From the NCBI GenBank assembly GCA_963775835.1, contig CAVZKV010000027.1, positions 182,231-246,230 of the forward strand: a stretch of 64,000 bases of DNA, given 5' to 3'. Under the pieces are notes generated by a model. That model was not told the DNA's origin and made no database searches. It saw only the letters and a list, made by a program, of their open reading frames with translations. Each line of letters begins with the position of its first letter. Position 1 is the stretch's first letter. The stretch is from AWTP1-13 sp963775835 (lineage in GTDB: Bacteria > Pseudomonadota > Alphaproteobacteria > Rhizobiales > Hyphomicrobiaceae). Position numbers and translations under genes: made by a program. Positions 8,537 to 17,325 of the stretch are shown here, in pieces.

Positions 8537-9534
8537 CGCGACGCCTCCGGCGCGCCCGCCGCCCGCGCGGTGGCCACACTCTTGCCACGCAAGGCCTGCC
8601 AGCCCGCGCGCCACAACCGCACCGAGCCCGGCACCAGACCCTCCGGCATGAAGCTGATGATGAGGATGAAAATGACGCCGAGCACCAGGTTCCAGCGTTC
8701 GATGTAGGCGCTGACCACGTTCTTCATCACCACCACGATGGCGGCACCGACGATTGGACCGAGCAAGGTGCCGCTGCCTCCCGAGATCACCATCAGCAGC
8801 GCTTCCGCCGAGGTCGTCAGCGCCACGACCTGGGGACTGATGAACTGGTTGTAGTAGATAAAGAGGAGCCCGGCCACGCCGGACCAGAAACCGGAAAAAA
8901 GGATGGTCGAGAAGCGTATCAGCCAGACGTTGTAGCCGAGCGCCGTCATGCGGCGCGCCTGGTCGCGGGTGCCGACCAGGCTGGCGCCAAACGGCGAGCG
9001 CACGAACACGGCCATGCTGGCGACGGCGAGCCCGAACACCAGAAGCGTCGCGTAGTAAAATGCGGGCGCCGCTGCCAAGGACAGCCCGAACGGCGCCGGC
9101 CGGCTCGACACGCTGATGCCATTGTCACCATTGGTCAGGCTCGCCCACCGGTAGGCGATGCCCCACAGGATCTGACCGATCGCCAAGGTGATCATCAGGA
9201 AACCGATGCCCGTCGCCCTGAGCGCCAGGACGGCGAACACCGCCGAGGCCAGCAGCGTGACGATAAGCGCCACCGGCACGGCGAGGGCGTGGCCGTGGCC
9301 GGCGGCAAGCATCATCGCGGCGGCGTAGCCGCCGATGCCAAACAGGCTGGCGTGGCCGAGCGAGGTAAGGCCGGCGTAGCCGACCAGCAGGTTCAGCGCC
9401 AGCGCCAGGACGGCCCAGATCAGAATCTGGCTGGCGATATTGATGTAATAGGAGTTGCCGATCCAGACGGGCAGGCTGACGAGAACCGCAATCGCGAGCG
9501 CGCGCGCGGCGTACTGGGCGTTGCGGTGGCTCAC
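8533..9534 (-). CDS. livM: branched-chain amino acid-type ABC transporter permease LivM
   Basis: A 333-residue polytopic permease with about eight to nine hydrophobic helices. It contains the LivM signature SLGHASLFGIGGYAAAMM and the conserved segment SAEALLMVISGGSGTLLGPI towards the C-terminus. It overlaps livG by ATGA at 8533 and livH by ATGA at 9531. It forms the inner-membrane channel with LivH. Confidence 0.95.
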   Translation of the reverse strand: MSHRNAQYAARALAIAVLVSLPVWIGNSYYINIASQILIWAVLALALNLLVGYAGLTSLGHASLFGIGGYAAAMMLAAGHGHALAVPVALIVTLLASAVFAVLALRATGIGFLMITLAIGQILWGIAYRWASLTNGDNGISVSSRPAPFGLSLAAAPAFYYATLLVFGLAVASMAVFVRSPFGASLVGTRDQARRMTALGYNVWLIRFSTILFSGFWSGVAGLLFIYYNQFISPQVVALTTSAEALLMVISGGSGTLLGPIVGAAIVVVMKNVVSAYIERWNLVLGVIFILIISFMPEGLVPGSVRLWRAGWQALRGKSVATARAAGAPEASR

Positions 9535-10391
9535 GGCACCACCTTGCCGAACAGACCTTGCGGGCGCAGCACGAGGATCACCAGCATCGGCAAGAACAGG
9601 ATCACATAGGCGAGATCGGGAAACATCGCCTGACCGAAATTGTAGAGAAAGCCGATCAGGAAGCTGCCGACCAGGGCCCCCAGCAGGCTGCCGGTGCCGC
9701 CCAGGATCACGACGATCAGCGCCAGCGGCAGCATCTCGAAGTCGAGACCGGGATAGACCGACAGATAGGGCGCCCCCATCACCCCGCCGAAACCAGCCAG
9801 CGCCGCGCCCAGCGCGAACACCAAGGTGAAGAGCTGCGAGACCTTGATGCCGACCACGCGGGCTATTGCCGCATCATCGACGCCGGCGCGGATCTTGGCA
9901 CCAAGCCGCGTCCAGTCGACCAACAGCCAAAGCGCGATCGCCACGATCAGGCCGACGGCGACGATCACCAGTCGGAACAACGGAAAGTAAAGTCCTGCGA
10001 CCTGCACGACGCCGCGCAGGTGCTCGGGCGTGCCCGGCTGCCAGGGATCGCCCGTCCACAGCAGCAAACAAAGGTCGGCAACGATAAAGGCGCCACCCAA
10101 GGTCAACAGCACTTGCGGCAAAGGATCGCCGGCGAGCCGCCGCAGCAGCACGCGCTCGATGAGACCGCCGATCAGCGCCAAGGCCGCCGTGCTCACCAGC
10201 GCCGCAACCCAGAAATTGACGCCGCGCGCCAGCAGGGTCACGCCCAGATAGGCCCCCAGCATAAAAAACGAGCCGTGCATCAGATTGGGAATGCGCATCA
10301 GCCCGAAGATCAGCGAGAAGCCCGACGAGAGCAGGAACAGGAGGCCGCCCAGCGCGATGCTGTTGACGGCCAAAGTCAGCCACAAGCTCAT
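9531..10391 (-). CDS. livH: branched-chain amino acid-type ABC transporter permease LivH
   Basis: A 286-residue permease. The N-terminus SLIFGLMRIPNLMHGSFFML is the LivH hallmark, normally G-x-x-N-xx-HG. The C-terminal PLALIVVILGGTGSLLGALV is the cytoplasmic coupling region facing the ATPases. Its stop overlaps the livM start by 4 bp. The gap to livK is 82 bp. Confidence 0.95.
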   Translation of the reverse strand: MSLWLTLAVNSIALGGLLFLLSSGFSLIFGLMRIPNLMHGSFFMLGAYLGVTLLARGVNFWVAALVSTAALALIGGLIERVLLRRLAGDPLPQVLLTLGGAFIVADLCLLLWTGDPWQPGTPEHLRGVVQVAGLYFPLFRLVIVAVGLIVAIALWLLVDWTRLGAKIRAGVDDAAIARVVGIKVSQLFTLVFALGAALAGFGGVMGAPYLSVYPGLDFEMLPLALIVVILGGTGSLLGALVGSFLIGFLYNFGQAMFPDLAYVILFLPMLVILVLRPQGLFGKVVP

Positions 10392-10473
10392 GTAGCCTCG
10401 CCTCGGTCACGTCGCTCGGGTCAAGCGCTGCCCATCGGCACGCACCAAATTGCCTCCCAGCCGCGCCAACGAG

Positions 10474-11724
10474 CTAGTTTTCGAGGTTCTTCGCCGGCGG
10501 ATAGTCGCGCGTATAGACCGGGTTCGCCAGAAACTCGCGCTCGTTGTAGCTCCAAAATTGGCTCACGTTCTGATAGGTCTTGATCACCGTGTTGACCAGC
10601 TGGCCGTCCTTTTTGTCGCAGCGGCGAATGAAGACCTCGCCGACCACGTTGCCGTATTGATCGAATTTCACGGCGCCGCGCGGCGTATCGGTCAAGGCGA
10701 CGCGGTGCAGCGCCTCGGCCAAGGCCTTGCGGTCGTCGGCCTTGCTCTCGAGCTCTTGCATGGCCGCTTCCACGCACTGGCCGGCGACATACATCCCCGC
10801 CGAGTAGCCGCCAGGGAGCACACCATAGTCCTTCTGCATCGCCGCCACGAACCGCCGGTTGCTGGGCGTATCGGCGGTTGCCGAATAGTAGGCCGCCGAG
10901 AGCACGCCGACCGCCTCATCGCCGAGGCTTTTCAGCAAGGCATCGTCCATGCCGGTCCAGCCGGCGAGCAGCGGCACCTTCCCCTTGAGGCCGAGATCGG
11001 CGTAGGAGCGCATAAATTTGACCGGATTGGAGCCGGCAAAGCCGTGGAACACGCCATCGACATTGCCGATCTGGGCGATGAAGGGGGTGTAGTCCGGCGT
11101 CACCAGCGGCGGCCACAGCTTTTTGACAACCTTGCCGCCGGCATCCTCGTAGGCGCGCTGGAACGCCGATATCTGCTCGTGGCCGAAGGCAAAATCATCG
11201 GAAATGGTGGCAACGCGCTTGAGCTTGAGCTCCCTGGCGGCATAGTCGCCCATCACGTGGCTGCACTGCCCGGACGTTGCCGACGGACGGATGACGAACG
11301 GATTGGCCTTGCGCTGGGTGACGTCTTCGGCCGCCGCCAGACTGATGAGCGGGGTGGCGTTGTCGCGCACGTAGTCGCTGATCGCCAAGAGTTCAAAGGC
11401 GGCGAGTGGGCCCAAGATGACGTTGACCTTGTCGCGCTCGATCACCTCCTGTGCCTTGGTTTTGGCGCCAGCCGGGTTGCCACCGGTGTCGGCGACCAGG
11501 AGCTCGACCTTGCGACCGGCGAGCATATTGTTCTTTTCCTTCAGGAATGCCGCGATGCCCTGCTCCATCTGGATGCCGCCCTGCGCCAAAGGGCCGGTCT
11601 TGACGGTCAAGAGGCCTATTCTGAAGGGCGCGGCCTGAGCCCGGGCGACCGGCATCCGCACGGCGACGGCGCTGGCGCCGCTGGCCAACATGCCGGCCAG
11701 CACCGTCCTGCGTTTGATGGTCAT
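10474..11724 (-). CDS. livK: branched-chain amino acid-type ABC transporter substrate-binding protein
   Basis: A 416-residue periplasmic binding protein. The N-terminus MTIKRRTVLAGMLASGAS contains a twin arginine and then a hydrophobic stretch, so Tat export is likely, with cleavage near ARAQA. The mature part begins with the family's FRIGLLTVKTGPLAQGGIQM and has DTGGNPAGAKTKAQEVIERD, VIGP-like LGPLAAFELLA and a GVFHGFAGSNPV hinge region. It heads livHMGF, and its ligand sets operon specificity. The PBP class includes leucine, amide, urea and aromatic-acid binders, and the sequence alone does not tell which. Confidence 0.93.
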   Translation of the reverse strand: MTIKRRTVLAGMLASGASAVAVRMPVARAQAAPFRIGLLTVKTGPLAQGGIQMEQGIAAFLKEKNNMLAGRKVELLVADTGGNPAGAKTKAQEVIERDKVNVILGPLAAFELLAISDYVRDNATPLISLAAAEDVTQRKANPFVIRPSATSGQCSHVMGDYAARELKLKRVATISDDFAFGHEQISAFQRAYEDAGGKVVKKLWPPLVTPDYTPFIAQIGNVDGVFHGFAGSNPVKFMRSYADLGLKGKVPLLAGWTGMDDALLKSLGDEAVGVLSAAYYSATADTPSNRRFVAAMQKDYGVLPGGYSAGMYVAGQCVEAAMQELESKADDRKALAEALHRVALTDTPRGAVKFDQYGNVVGEVFIRRCDKKDGQLVNTVIKTYQNVSQFWSYNEREFLANPVYTRDYPPAKNLEN

Positions 11725-12114
11725 GGCGTGTACTCCCTTACTGGTCGTTTACAGGGTTGGTCTTCTCTGAAAGCTGAGGCTCATTTCTGAAAAGCGAGGT
11801 CTGAGGCAAACAGGTGTTAGGCAAAAAAAGCTTTGGGGCTCAGCGGATGTGCCCCGTTGTGGGACGCCGGACGCCGCGCGCGCTTTTATTTAAGGTCCGG
11901 GTCCCAAGCCTTCCTCCCGCAGGCAACGGCGGGCAGGCGACTGGTCCCCCGGCCCCAGGACAGCAAAGCCAATCGGCACTCGGCCCGATCCGACCTTGGC
12001 CTGTCAATGCGCCCTTTCACCCCGCCGTGCCCGCTCGCACCGGGCCAGTTGGGCCGGCACCGCACCAGGCAACCCCGATCTTGCAGCCGAAGCATCCGAC
12101 GTCGTCTCCAAGAC
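11725..12114. other. 390-bp spacer between livK and the Rieske gene
   Basis: No gene supported. The length suggests a separate promoter for livKHMGF within the cluster, but no convincing -35/-10 pair or operator was seen. The sequence just upstream of livK is AT-richer (11720-11830) than the rest. Confidence 0.5.
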
Positions 12115-12546
12115 CTACGGGGCCGGCTCGGCGCGCTGGGCCGCCGAGCGCGCGCGGGCGATGCGCTCGCGCGTGCCTTCGGGCAAGGTTACGACCAGGT
12201 CATCTTCGACCACCTTGATCGCAACGGGCCGCAGCCGCAGGCGTGGGTTGCCCTGATGTTGGCCGGTGGCGATGTCAAACTCGTAACCGTGCCAGGGGCA
12301 AACGATATTGCTTTGCGTCCGCGAAAAGGACAGCCCCAAACTGGTCTTGTCTTCCCGGACGCGCTCCTCGACGCGCGCAATGATCTTGCCCTGGCAGACC
12401 GGCCCGCCCATGTGCGGGCAGACGTTCTCGAAGGCCGTAAAGGCGCCATTGTGGCGGAAGATGCCGACGGCGACGCCGTCCACTTCGACCACCTTGCGGC
12501 CGGGATCGGGAAACGCCGCTACCTTGCCGATGGCTATCTCTCGCAT
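12115..12546 (-). CDS. Rieske [2Fe-2S] ferredoxin-like protein
   Basis: A 143-residue soluble Rieske protein. It has both cluster-binding boxes: CPHMGGPVC (C-x-H) at about 43-51 and CPWHGYEFD (C-x2-H) at about 83-91, 40 residues apart. The spacer between boxes (GKIIARVEERVREDKTSLGL) is longer than in classic ferredoxin components. No oxygenase alpha subunit is in the window. It may serve electron transfer for an oxygenase elsewhere, or be a stand-alone Rieske partner of the amidohydrolase operon. It lies 28 bp after the small gene ending at 12575. Confidence 0.92.
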   Translation of the reverse strand: MREIAIGKVAAFPDPGRKVVEVDGVAVGIFRHNGAFTAFENVCPHMGGPVCQGKIIARVEERVREDKTSLGLSFSRTQSNIVCPWHGYEFDIATGQHQGNPRLRLRPVAIKVVEDDLVVTLPEGTRERIARARSAAQRAEPAP

Positions 12547-12574
12547 GGGGCTCTCGTTGGCTGTCAGGCGGGGA

Positions 12575-12886
12575 TCACTGTGGCTGGCCCCGGCGATACC
12601 ACATCGCCAGGTCGAAGAGAGAGATGTCGAGCGCGCGCAGCATCTCGCTCACGACCAGCACGACCTCGGTCGGGGTTACCCGATCGGCGCAGAACGGCAC
12701 CGGTAGGGCGCCTTCGGCCTCCGCCTTGGCGGCATAGAGCTTGACGATAGCCGTCATGGCGCGTCCGACATCTGCGCTGGCAATCGCCTCGGTGCCGCCG
12801 CTCGCCAGCGCCCGCGCGGCAAGCTCGGCAAACGCTTGCGTGACGCCGTGAAACTCGGCGGCGAGCGCCGTGGGCGAAGCGGACAT
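12575..12886 (-). CDS. small conserved-looking protein, now fused in frame to the amidohydrolase
   Basis: Residues 461-563 of the long frame (12575-14266) begin MSASPTALAAEFHGVTQAFA and form a compact, mostly helical 103-residue protein (DVGRAMTAIVKLYAAKAEAE; TEVVLVVSEMLRALDISLFD). Three facts support an independent gene: an ATG at 12886, GGAG nine nt before it, and a TGA in the other phase at 12888-12890, exactly one base upstream. That is the stop the amidohydrolase would use if the repeat tract had not changed frame. Function unknown; its position suggests a partner of the amidohydrolase or the Rieske protein. Confidence 0.55.
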   Translation of the reverse strand: MSASPTALAAEFHGVTQAFAELAARALASGGTEAIASADVGRAMTAIVKLYAAKAEAEGALPVPFCADRVTPTEVVLVVSEMLRALDISLFDLAMWYRRGQPQ

Positions 12887-14266
12887 ATCACGGCGCTCCG
12901 TGCCCAGGTCCGGGCTCGGTTGCCGGCCCATTTGCCCGCCCACTGGCCCGCTCACTGGCCCGCTCACTGGCCCGCCTCCACTGGCCCGCTCACTGGCCCG
13001 CTCACTGGCCCGCTCACTGGCCCGCTCACTGGCCATGACGGCGCGGGCGGTTGGCCGCAGGCGCTTTACCTCCAAATTGAAGAGCCTTGCCGCATTCAAG
13101 CCCAGAATGTTGCGTTTGGCCTGCTCCGTCAGGAAGGGAATGGTCGTGATCGCGCTCGGCGGATCGAAGTCCCAATGCGGCCAATCCGACGCAAACAGCA
13201 ACTGCGTCTCGGCTTTCATGGCGGCAAAGGTCGCCTCCAGCAGTTTCAGGTTGCTTTTCTCCAGCGGCTGACTGGTGAAGTACATCTCGCGGATGTACTC
13301 GCTTGGCGGACGTTTGAGCATCGGCGCCTCGCAAACGCGCATCATGAACTCGTGGTCGAGGCGTTGCATGATGAACGGTATCCAGGCGAGCCCGCTTTCC
13401 ACCCAGACCAGTTTCAGTTTTGGGAAGCGCTCCGGCAAGCCATTGATGATCCAGTTGGTGAGATGAATCAGGCTGTAGTGCACAAAAGACAAGGCGTGCA
13501 TGGAGATGAAGCGATTGAGTTGCAGGAAGGAGGGATCACCCCAATGAAAGCCCGAGTGAAATGCCAGCGGCTTTCCCATCTCCTCGATCATGGCATAAAG
13601 CTTCATGTATTGATCGTGATGCACGGGCTTGTTGCGTGTGCAGGTAACGGTGAAGCCGATCACGCCCTTGGCCTCGCCAAAGTCTCTGACGATATCGACG
13701 CAGGCCTGCGGTGAGTTGAAGGGCAGATACAGGAGGCCCTTGATGCGCTCGTCCTCGGGCAAAATCCGCTCGACCAGCCAGCGATTGTAGGCCCGGCCCA
13801 CGGCCGCCTCGATGTCGTCCTGCGGATGCATGCCGAGGACCAGCATGGGCGTGGGAAACACCACCTGGTAGTCGAGGCCCATGGCGTCCATCGCCCGCCG
13901 CGCCAGCTGCGTGAAGTGGTGGCCCTCACCGGCGTCGACGGCCTCCGACAAGGCCAACTGATGCGGGATGCGGCCGTAGACATTCTGAAAGGCGACGCCC
14001 GGCTGAGCGTTGAGCAGGGCGCCGCTGACGCCGGGCCGCGACGCCATCGCCTGGCCCATCTGGCGGATCACGTCGTTGTCGATGAGTTCGATGATCTCGT
14101 TCCAGAACGAGGTTTCGGTCACGTGCGCGTCGATATCGACGAGAAAGTAGTCTTCCAACGCCTCGGCCTGGATGCTCGCATGCGCAAGGATATCGCGCGT
14201 GTCCGTCTTGACGGTGATCTCGGCCAGTTCGTTGAGCTTGTCTTCACTGGTGAGCTGCTGCTGCAT
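12575..14266 (-). CDS. amidohydrolase-2 family protein with a repeat linker and fused C-terminal domain
   Basis: A 563-residue open frame. Residues 1-413 are a metal-dependent amidohydrolase: VDIDAHVTET near 44 (D-x-H variant of the HxH motif), PLAFHSGFHWGD, VESGLAWIPFIMQRLDHE and LLFASDWPHWDFD. It ends at the family's usual NILGLNAARLFNL. Next comes a low-complexity linker encoded by 12-bp repeats: an ASER tetrapeptide series, then a GPVS series after a phase change, then a separate small domain. The ancestral gene probably ended at the TGA at 12888-12890. The enzyme is likely a decarboxylase or hydrolase of an aromatic or ring-cleavage acid and heads the Rieske-Liv operon. Confidence 0.85.
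   Translation of the reverse strand: MQQQLTSEDKLNELAEITVKTDTRDILAHASIQAEALEDYFLVDIDAHVTETSFWNEIIELIDNDVIRQMGQAMASRPGVSGALLNAQPGVAFQNVYGRIPHQLALSEAVDAGEGHHFTQLARRAMDAMGLDYQVVFPTPMLVLGMHPQDDIEAAVGRAYNRWLVERILPEDERIKGLLYLPFNSPQACVDIVRDFGEAKGVIGFTVTCTRNKPVHHDQYMKLYAMIEEMGKPLAFHSGFHWGDPSFLQLNRFISMHALSFVHYSLIHLTNWIINGLPERFPKLKLVWVESGLAWIPFIMQRLDHEFMMRVCEAPMLKRPPSEYIREMYFTSQPLEKSNLKLLEATFAAMKAETQLLFASDWPHWDFDPPSAITTIPFLTEQAKRNILGLNAARLFNLEVKRLRPTARAVMASERASERASERASERASGGGPVSGPVSGPVGGQMGRQPSPDLGTERRDMSASPTALAAEFHGVTQAFAELAARALASGGTEAIASADVGRAMTAIVKLYAAKAEAEGALPVPFCADRVTPTEVVLVVSEMLRALDISLFDLAMWYRRGQPQ
12941..13034. repeat. 12-bp tandem repeat, seven units plus a partial, one unit of 14 bp
   Basis: The unit CACTGGCCCGCT starts at 12941, 12953, 12965, 12979, 12991, 13003, 13015 and, partially, 13027. 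The unit at 12965 is 14 bp (CACTGGCCCGCCTC). On the coding (minus) strand the units read ASER before the irregular unit and GPVS after it. The tract lies in the linker of the amidohydrolase frame. Confidence 0.95.
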
Positions 14267-14595
14267 CGAACTCTCCTCTGAGCCCGTTCCAACGGCCTTG
14301 CAGTTGAGGACTTTACCCCAGCCGGCGGTGGTGCGCGTTCAAAAATGTAGGCCGGCGCGGCGCCCAGCCCCTAGCGGGCCAAATTCGAGCCGGGCGATGT
14401 TTTTTGTAAAAATTTGCCGGCGCGGGGATTTGCGCGCGGAGAACCGCTCCTTATGGCCCGTGGGACCGGGGGCGGTCACACCCCCCCGGCCCCACAAGCA
14501 ACGCCCGCGCCCGGGGGCGCGGGCCGCCGACAAGGGGCTTGATCGCTAGGCGGCCCCTCGCTTGGCAGGACAGCCGTGCGACCGGTCGGCCCGGC
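14267..14595. other. 329-bp spacer with a GC hairpin
   Basis: Lies between the amidohydrolase start and the stop of the upstream binding-protein gene. It contains the perfect hairpin at 14503-14524. The stretch 14390-14420 is AT-richer (TTTTTTGTAAAAATTT) and is the best place for the operon promoter. No gene seen. Confidence 0.5.
14503..14524 (-). terminator. perfect GC hairpin after the Tat-exported binding protein gene
   Basis: Arms GCCCGCGCCC (14503-14512) and GGGCGCGGGC (14515-14524) with a 2-nt loop. It lies 72 bp past the stop at 14596. The following bases on the minus strand (GTTGCTTGTG) are only weakly T-rich, so its termination role is tentative. Confidence 0.45.
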
Positions 14596-15924
14596 TCAGG
14601 CGCTATAGACCTTTTTGATTTCACCTTCGGCCCATTTCACCGCGTCCTCGGCGGGCATGCCCTGGACCGCCTTGGCATACATATCGACGATGATGTACTT
14701 GCTCAGCACCTCGGCGGCCATCCGACTGGGTGGTCCGGCGTAGCCCATCAGGCGGCCCGTGCGCGCCGCGGACCGGAAGGGCTGCATGACGGGATCCTCG
14801 TTCCACAGTGGATGCTTCTCCCACTCGGTCGTGCAGCCGATGGCAAAGCCTTGTTGGGAAATGAACCACTTCTCGAAGATCGGCTTGGAGCTCATCCAGC
14901 GGATGAACTCCTTGGCGGCCTTCTGATTTTTGGAATAGCTCATCACGGCGTTGGAAAAGGCGCCGTGGTAGCTGAATTGACCGGCCGGCCCGGCCGGCAG
15001 GGGCGCGTGCTGGGTATCCTCGCGCATGGCTTTGCCGGTTTCGGTCCGATAGGCGTCGGGCTTGCGCTTGGATTCGATATAGATCGAGGCGCCGTTATTG
15101 GTCGCGCAGATCGTGCCCGACAAAAATGCCCGGTTGTTGTTGGAGTCATCCCAGGCGAGCCCGCCTTCGTCGTGGGCATCCTTCCAAAACCCCACCATAT
15201 ATTTGACCAACTCGATCGTCTCCTTACTGTTGAGGACAACGGTCTTGCCGTCCGCTTCCACCTCCTTGCCGCCCCACGACCACAGAAAGGGATAGGCAAA
15301 GTTGGGCGCATCGCCAAAGGTATGGCCAAGCGTTTGGCCGAGCGGTCTGCCTTTGGCTTTGAGCTTTTTGCCGGCGTCGCGATACTGATCCCAGGTCTGC
15401 GGGAATGTCGTGTAGCCGATCTCGTCAAACCAGGATTTGCGATAGGCGATTTGCACGCCGACAATATTGTAGGGCACCGCCAACCAGCGTTTGCCGTCAT
15501 GGGCGGCGGCGCGGGCGGTATCGTAATATCCGCCCTGGGATTTGCCGAGCTCCTCGGCGATATCACCGACGTCGGCCAAGCTTTCGGTGTAAAGATGCGC
15601 CCAGTTATTGAGAACGTTGACGATGTCGGGCCCGGCACCCGATTGGATCGCCGAGGTGATGCGCGCCTGAATGTCGTTGGCGTTGATGGTCTCGACGGTG
15701 AGTTTGATGCCAAGCGCTTTTTGACATTCCGCCGTGATTTCCCCTTTCAAAAGCACGTCCGAGGCGGGGACGAAATCCGCCCAACGCAACCAATGGACAC
15801 TTGCCGAGGCCTGCGCGTAGGCCGGGGCCCGCGCGGTGGCGAGAATGCCGGCGAGACCACCGGCCTTGGCGGCGGCACCCGCCCCGCTCAGCTGCAAAAA
15901 CTTACGACGCCCGATCTTTGTCAT
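14596..15924 (-). CDS. extracellular solute-binding protein, family 1 (sugar-type ABC), Tat-exported
   Basis: A 442-residue binding protein. The N-terminus TKIGRRKFLQLSGAGAAAKA is a textbook Tat signal (RRKFLQ). The mature protein has family-1 features: GAGPDIVNVLNNWAHLY, KRWLAVPYNIVGVQIAYRK, FPQTWDQYRDAGKKLK, and the C-terminal KYIIVDMYAKAVQGMPAEDA with VKWAEGEIKKV. The ATG at 15924 follows GGGAGGA at 6 nt. Family-1 proteins deliver sugars, polyols or opines to ABC permeases, but no permease or ATPase gene lies beside it. It works with components elsewhere or is an orphan. Confidence 0.92.
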   Translation of the reverse strand: MTKIGRRKFLQLSGAGAAAKAGGLAGILATARAPAYAQASASVHWLRWADFVPASDVLLKGEITAECQKALGIKLTVETINANDIQARITSAIQSGAGPDIVNVLNNWAHLYTESLADVGDIAEELGKSQGGYYDTARAAAHDGKRWLAVPYNIVGVQIAYRKSWFDEIGYTTFPQTWDQYRDAGKKLKAKGRPLGQTLGHTFGDAPNFAYPFLWSWGGKEVEADGKTVVLNSKETIELVKYMVGFWKDAHDEGGLAWDDSNNNRAFLSGTICATNNGASIYIESKRKPDAYRTETGKAMREDTQHAPLPAGPAGQFSYHGAFSNAVMSYSKNQKAAKEFIRWMSSKPIFEKWFISQQGFAIGCTTEWEKHPLWNEDPVMQPFRSAARTGRLMGYAGPPSRMAAEVLSKYIIVDMYAKAVQGMPAEDAVKWAEGEIKKVYSA

Positions 15925-16278
15925 AGGGCTCCTCCCACTTTTTTTGCTGCAGGACAACTGCCCATGATTGCTCCGCGGCGCCGCGCTCATCGGCTGGTCG
16001 CCGGTGCGGAGGCGTTCAGTATACCGCAAATTATGGCTTTCAGCGTCCCGGCCGTCGTGCGGGACAAAAGACGCGAATGCCAAAAGGCAAAATTGCCGTT
16101 TGTTTTTAGCGCCTTACACCGCACCCTTGTCAGCACCCGACTTAATCTGCCCGCGCGCCAAGCCAAGCTTTTGCCGCTCCCGAAACGACCGATTGGCGCG
16201 GGGCCGCCCAAAACCCGCCGCCTGCGCACGCAAGATCAGCGGCAACGCCAAGCGTCATGAAAATTTGCGGGCCGCTGC

Positions 16279-16318
16279 CAATAGTCTCAGTCCATAAACA
16301 ATAGTCTCAGTCCATAAA
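16279..16318. repeat. perfect 20-bp tandem duplication upstream of a Bug gene
   Basis: CAATAGTCTCAGTCCATAAA occurs twice head-to-tail (16279-16298 and 16299-16318). It ends 16 bp before the Bug start at 16335 and directly before its GGGAGG ribosome-binding site, so it lies in the leader or promoter. Confidence 0.95.
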
Positions 16319-16334
16319 AAGGGAGGTTTACGCC

Positions 16335-17309
16335 ATGCTCAGCCGACGCGTTCTCATCTCGGGTTTGGCGGGCGTCGTGCTCATGGGCCTCGACGCTGGG
16401 CCAGGGGTCGCGCAGTCCTACCCGGCGCGGCCGATCACGCTCATCGTTCCGTTTGCCGCCGGCGGCTTCAATGACGTGATCGTGCGCATCGTGACCCAGC
16501 ATATGAGCAAGACGCTTGGGGTATCGATTATCGTCGAAAACGACGCCGGCGCCGGTGGTACCACCGCCACGGCGCGCGGGGCCTCCGCGCCTGCCGACGG
16601 CTACACCCTGATCGCCGGCAGCATGGGAACGCACGGGGCCGCGCCGACCCAGTACCCCAATCTCAAATACGACCCTGCCAAGGATTTCACGCCGATCGGC
16701 CTGACGGCGGAAGCCCCGGCGGTGCTCGTCACGCGCAAGGATTTCCCGGCCAATACCTTGGCGGAGTTCATCGACTACCTGAAAAAAAATGCCACCAAGG
16801 TGAACGAGGCCCATGCCGGCGTCGGCTCGCAAATGCATACCTATTGCACGCTCCTGCAGTCCATCCTCGGCACCAAAACGGCCCGCATTGCCTATCGCGG
16901 CGGCGCCCCGGCCATCAACGACCTGGTGGCGGGCCAAGTCGATTTCGGTTGCGTTTCCATCAATACGGTGGTGTCGCAGATCCAGGGCGGCACGGTCAAA
17001 GCCCTCGCCATCGCCAGCCCGGAACGCGCCGAGGTGATCAGGGACGTCCCAACCACCGTGGAGGCGGGCCTGCCTGAATTCCAGGTCTCCGGCTGGAATG
17101 CGATTTTTGCCCCACGCAACCTGCCGCGGGACATTCAGGCGAAATTGGCCGATGCGCTGACGAGCGCGCTCGAGGATCCGGCAACGGCCAAGCGGCTTCA
17201 GGAGATCGGCTGCTTTATTCCCAACCGGGCAGACCGCACGCCCGCGGCCCTGCAAGGGCGCGTGGAGCACGACGTCGCCCGTTGGTCCTCGGTCTTAAAG
17301 CGCGAGTGA
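16335..17309 (+). CDS. Bug/TctC-family periplasmic solute-binding protein
   Basis: A 324-residue protein with a signal peptide (MLSRRVLISGLAGVVLMGLD, cleavage after GVAQ). It shows the Bug core: YPARPITLIVPFAAGGFNDV, IIVENDAGAGGT, DGYTLIAGSMGTH, ARIAYRGGAPAINDLVAGQV, VKALAIASPER and VPTTVEAGLPEF. GGGAGG lies 8 nt before the ATG. No transporter membrane components are adjacent. The immediate upstream DNA is a 20-bp tandem duplication. Confidence 0.93.
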   Translation: MLSRRVLISGLAGVVLMGLDAGPGVAQSYPARPITLIVPFAAGGFNDVIVRIVTQHMSKTLGVSIIVENDAGAGGTTATARGASAPADGYTLIAGSMGTHGAAPTQYPNLKYDPAKDFTPIGLTAEAPAVLVTRKDFPANTLAEFIDYLKKNATKVNEAHAGVGSQMHTYCTLLQSILGTKTARIAYRGGAPAINDLVAGQVDFGCVSINTVVSQIQGGTVKALAIASPERAEVIRDVPTTVEAGLPEFQVSGWNAIFAPRNLPRDIQAKLADALTSALEDPATAKRLQEIGCFIPNRADRTPAALQGRVEHDVARWSSVLKRE

Positions 17310-17325
17310 GCGCCCTTTTTGCCCG

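Noticed and set aside
12941..13034. Short regular repeats resembling a CRISPR array
   Set aside because: Units are 12 bp and contiguous, with no spacers, and they are translated in frame as part of a linker. No cas genes are present.
14539..16260. 573-codon plus-strand open frame
   Set aside because: Antisense to the Tat-exported binding protein, which has clear family motifs and a good start.
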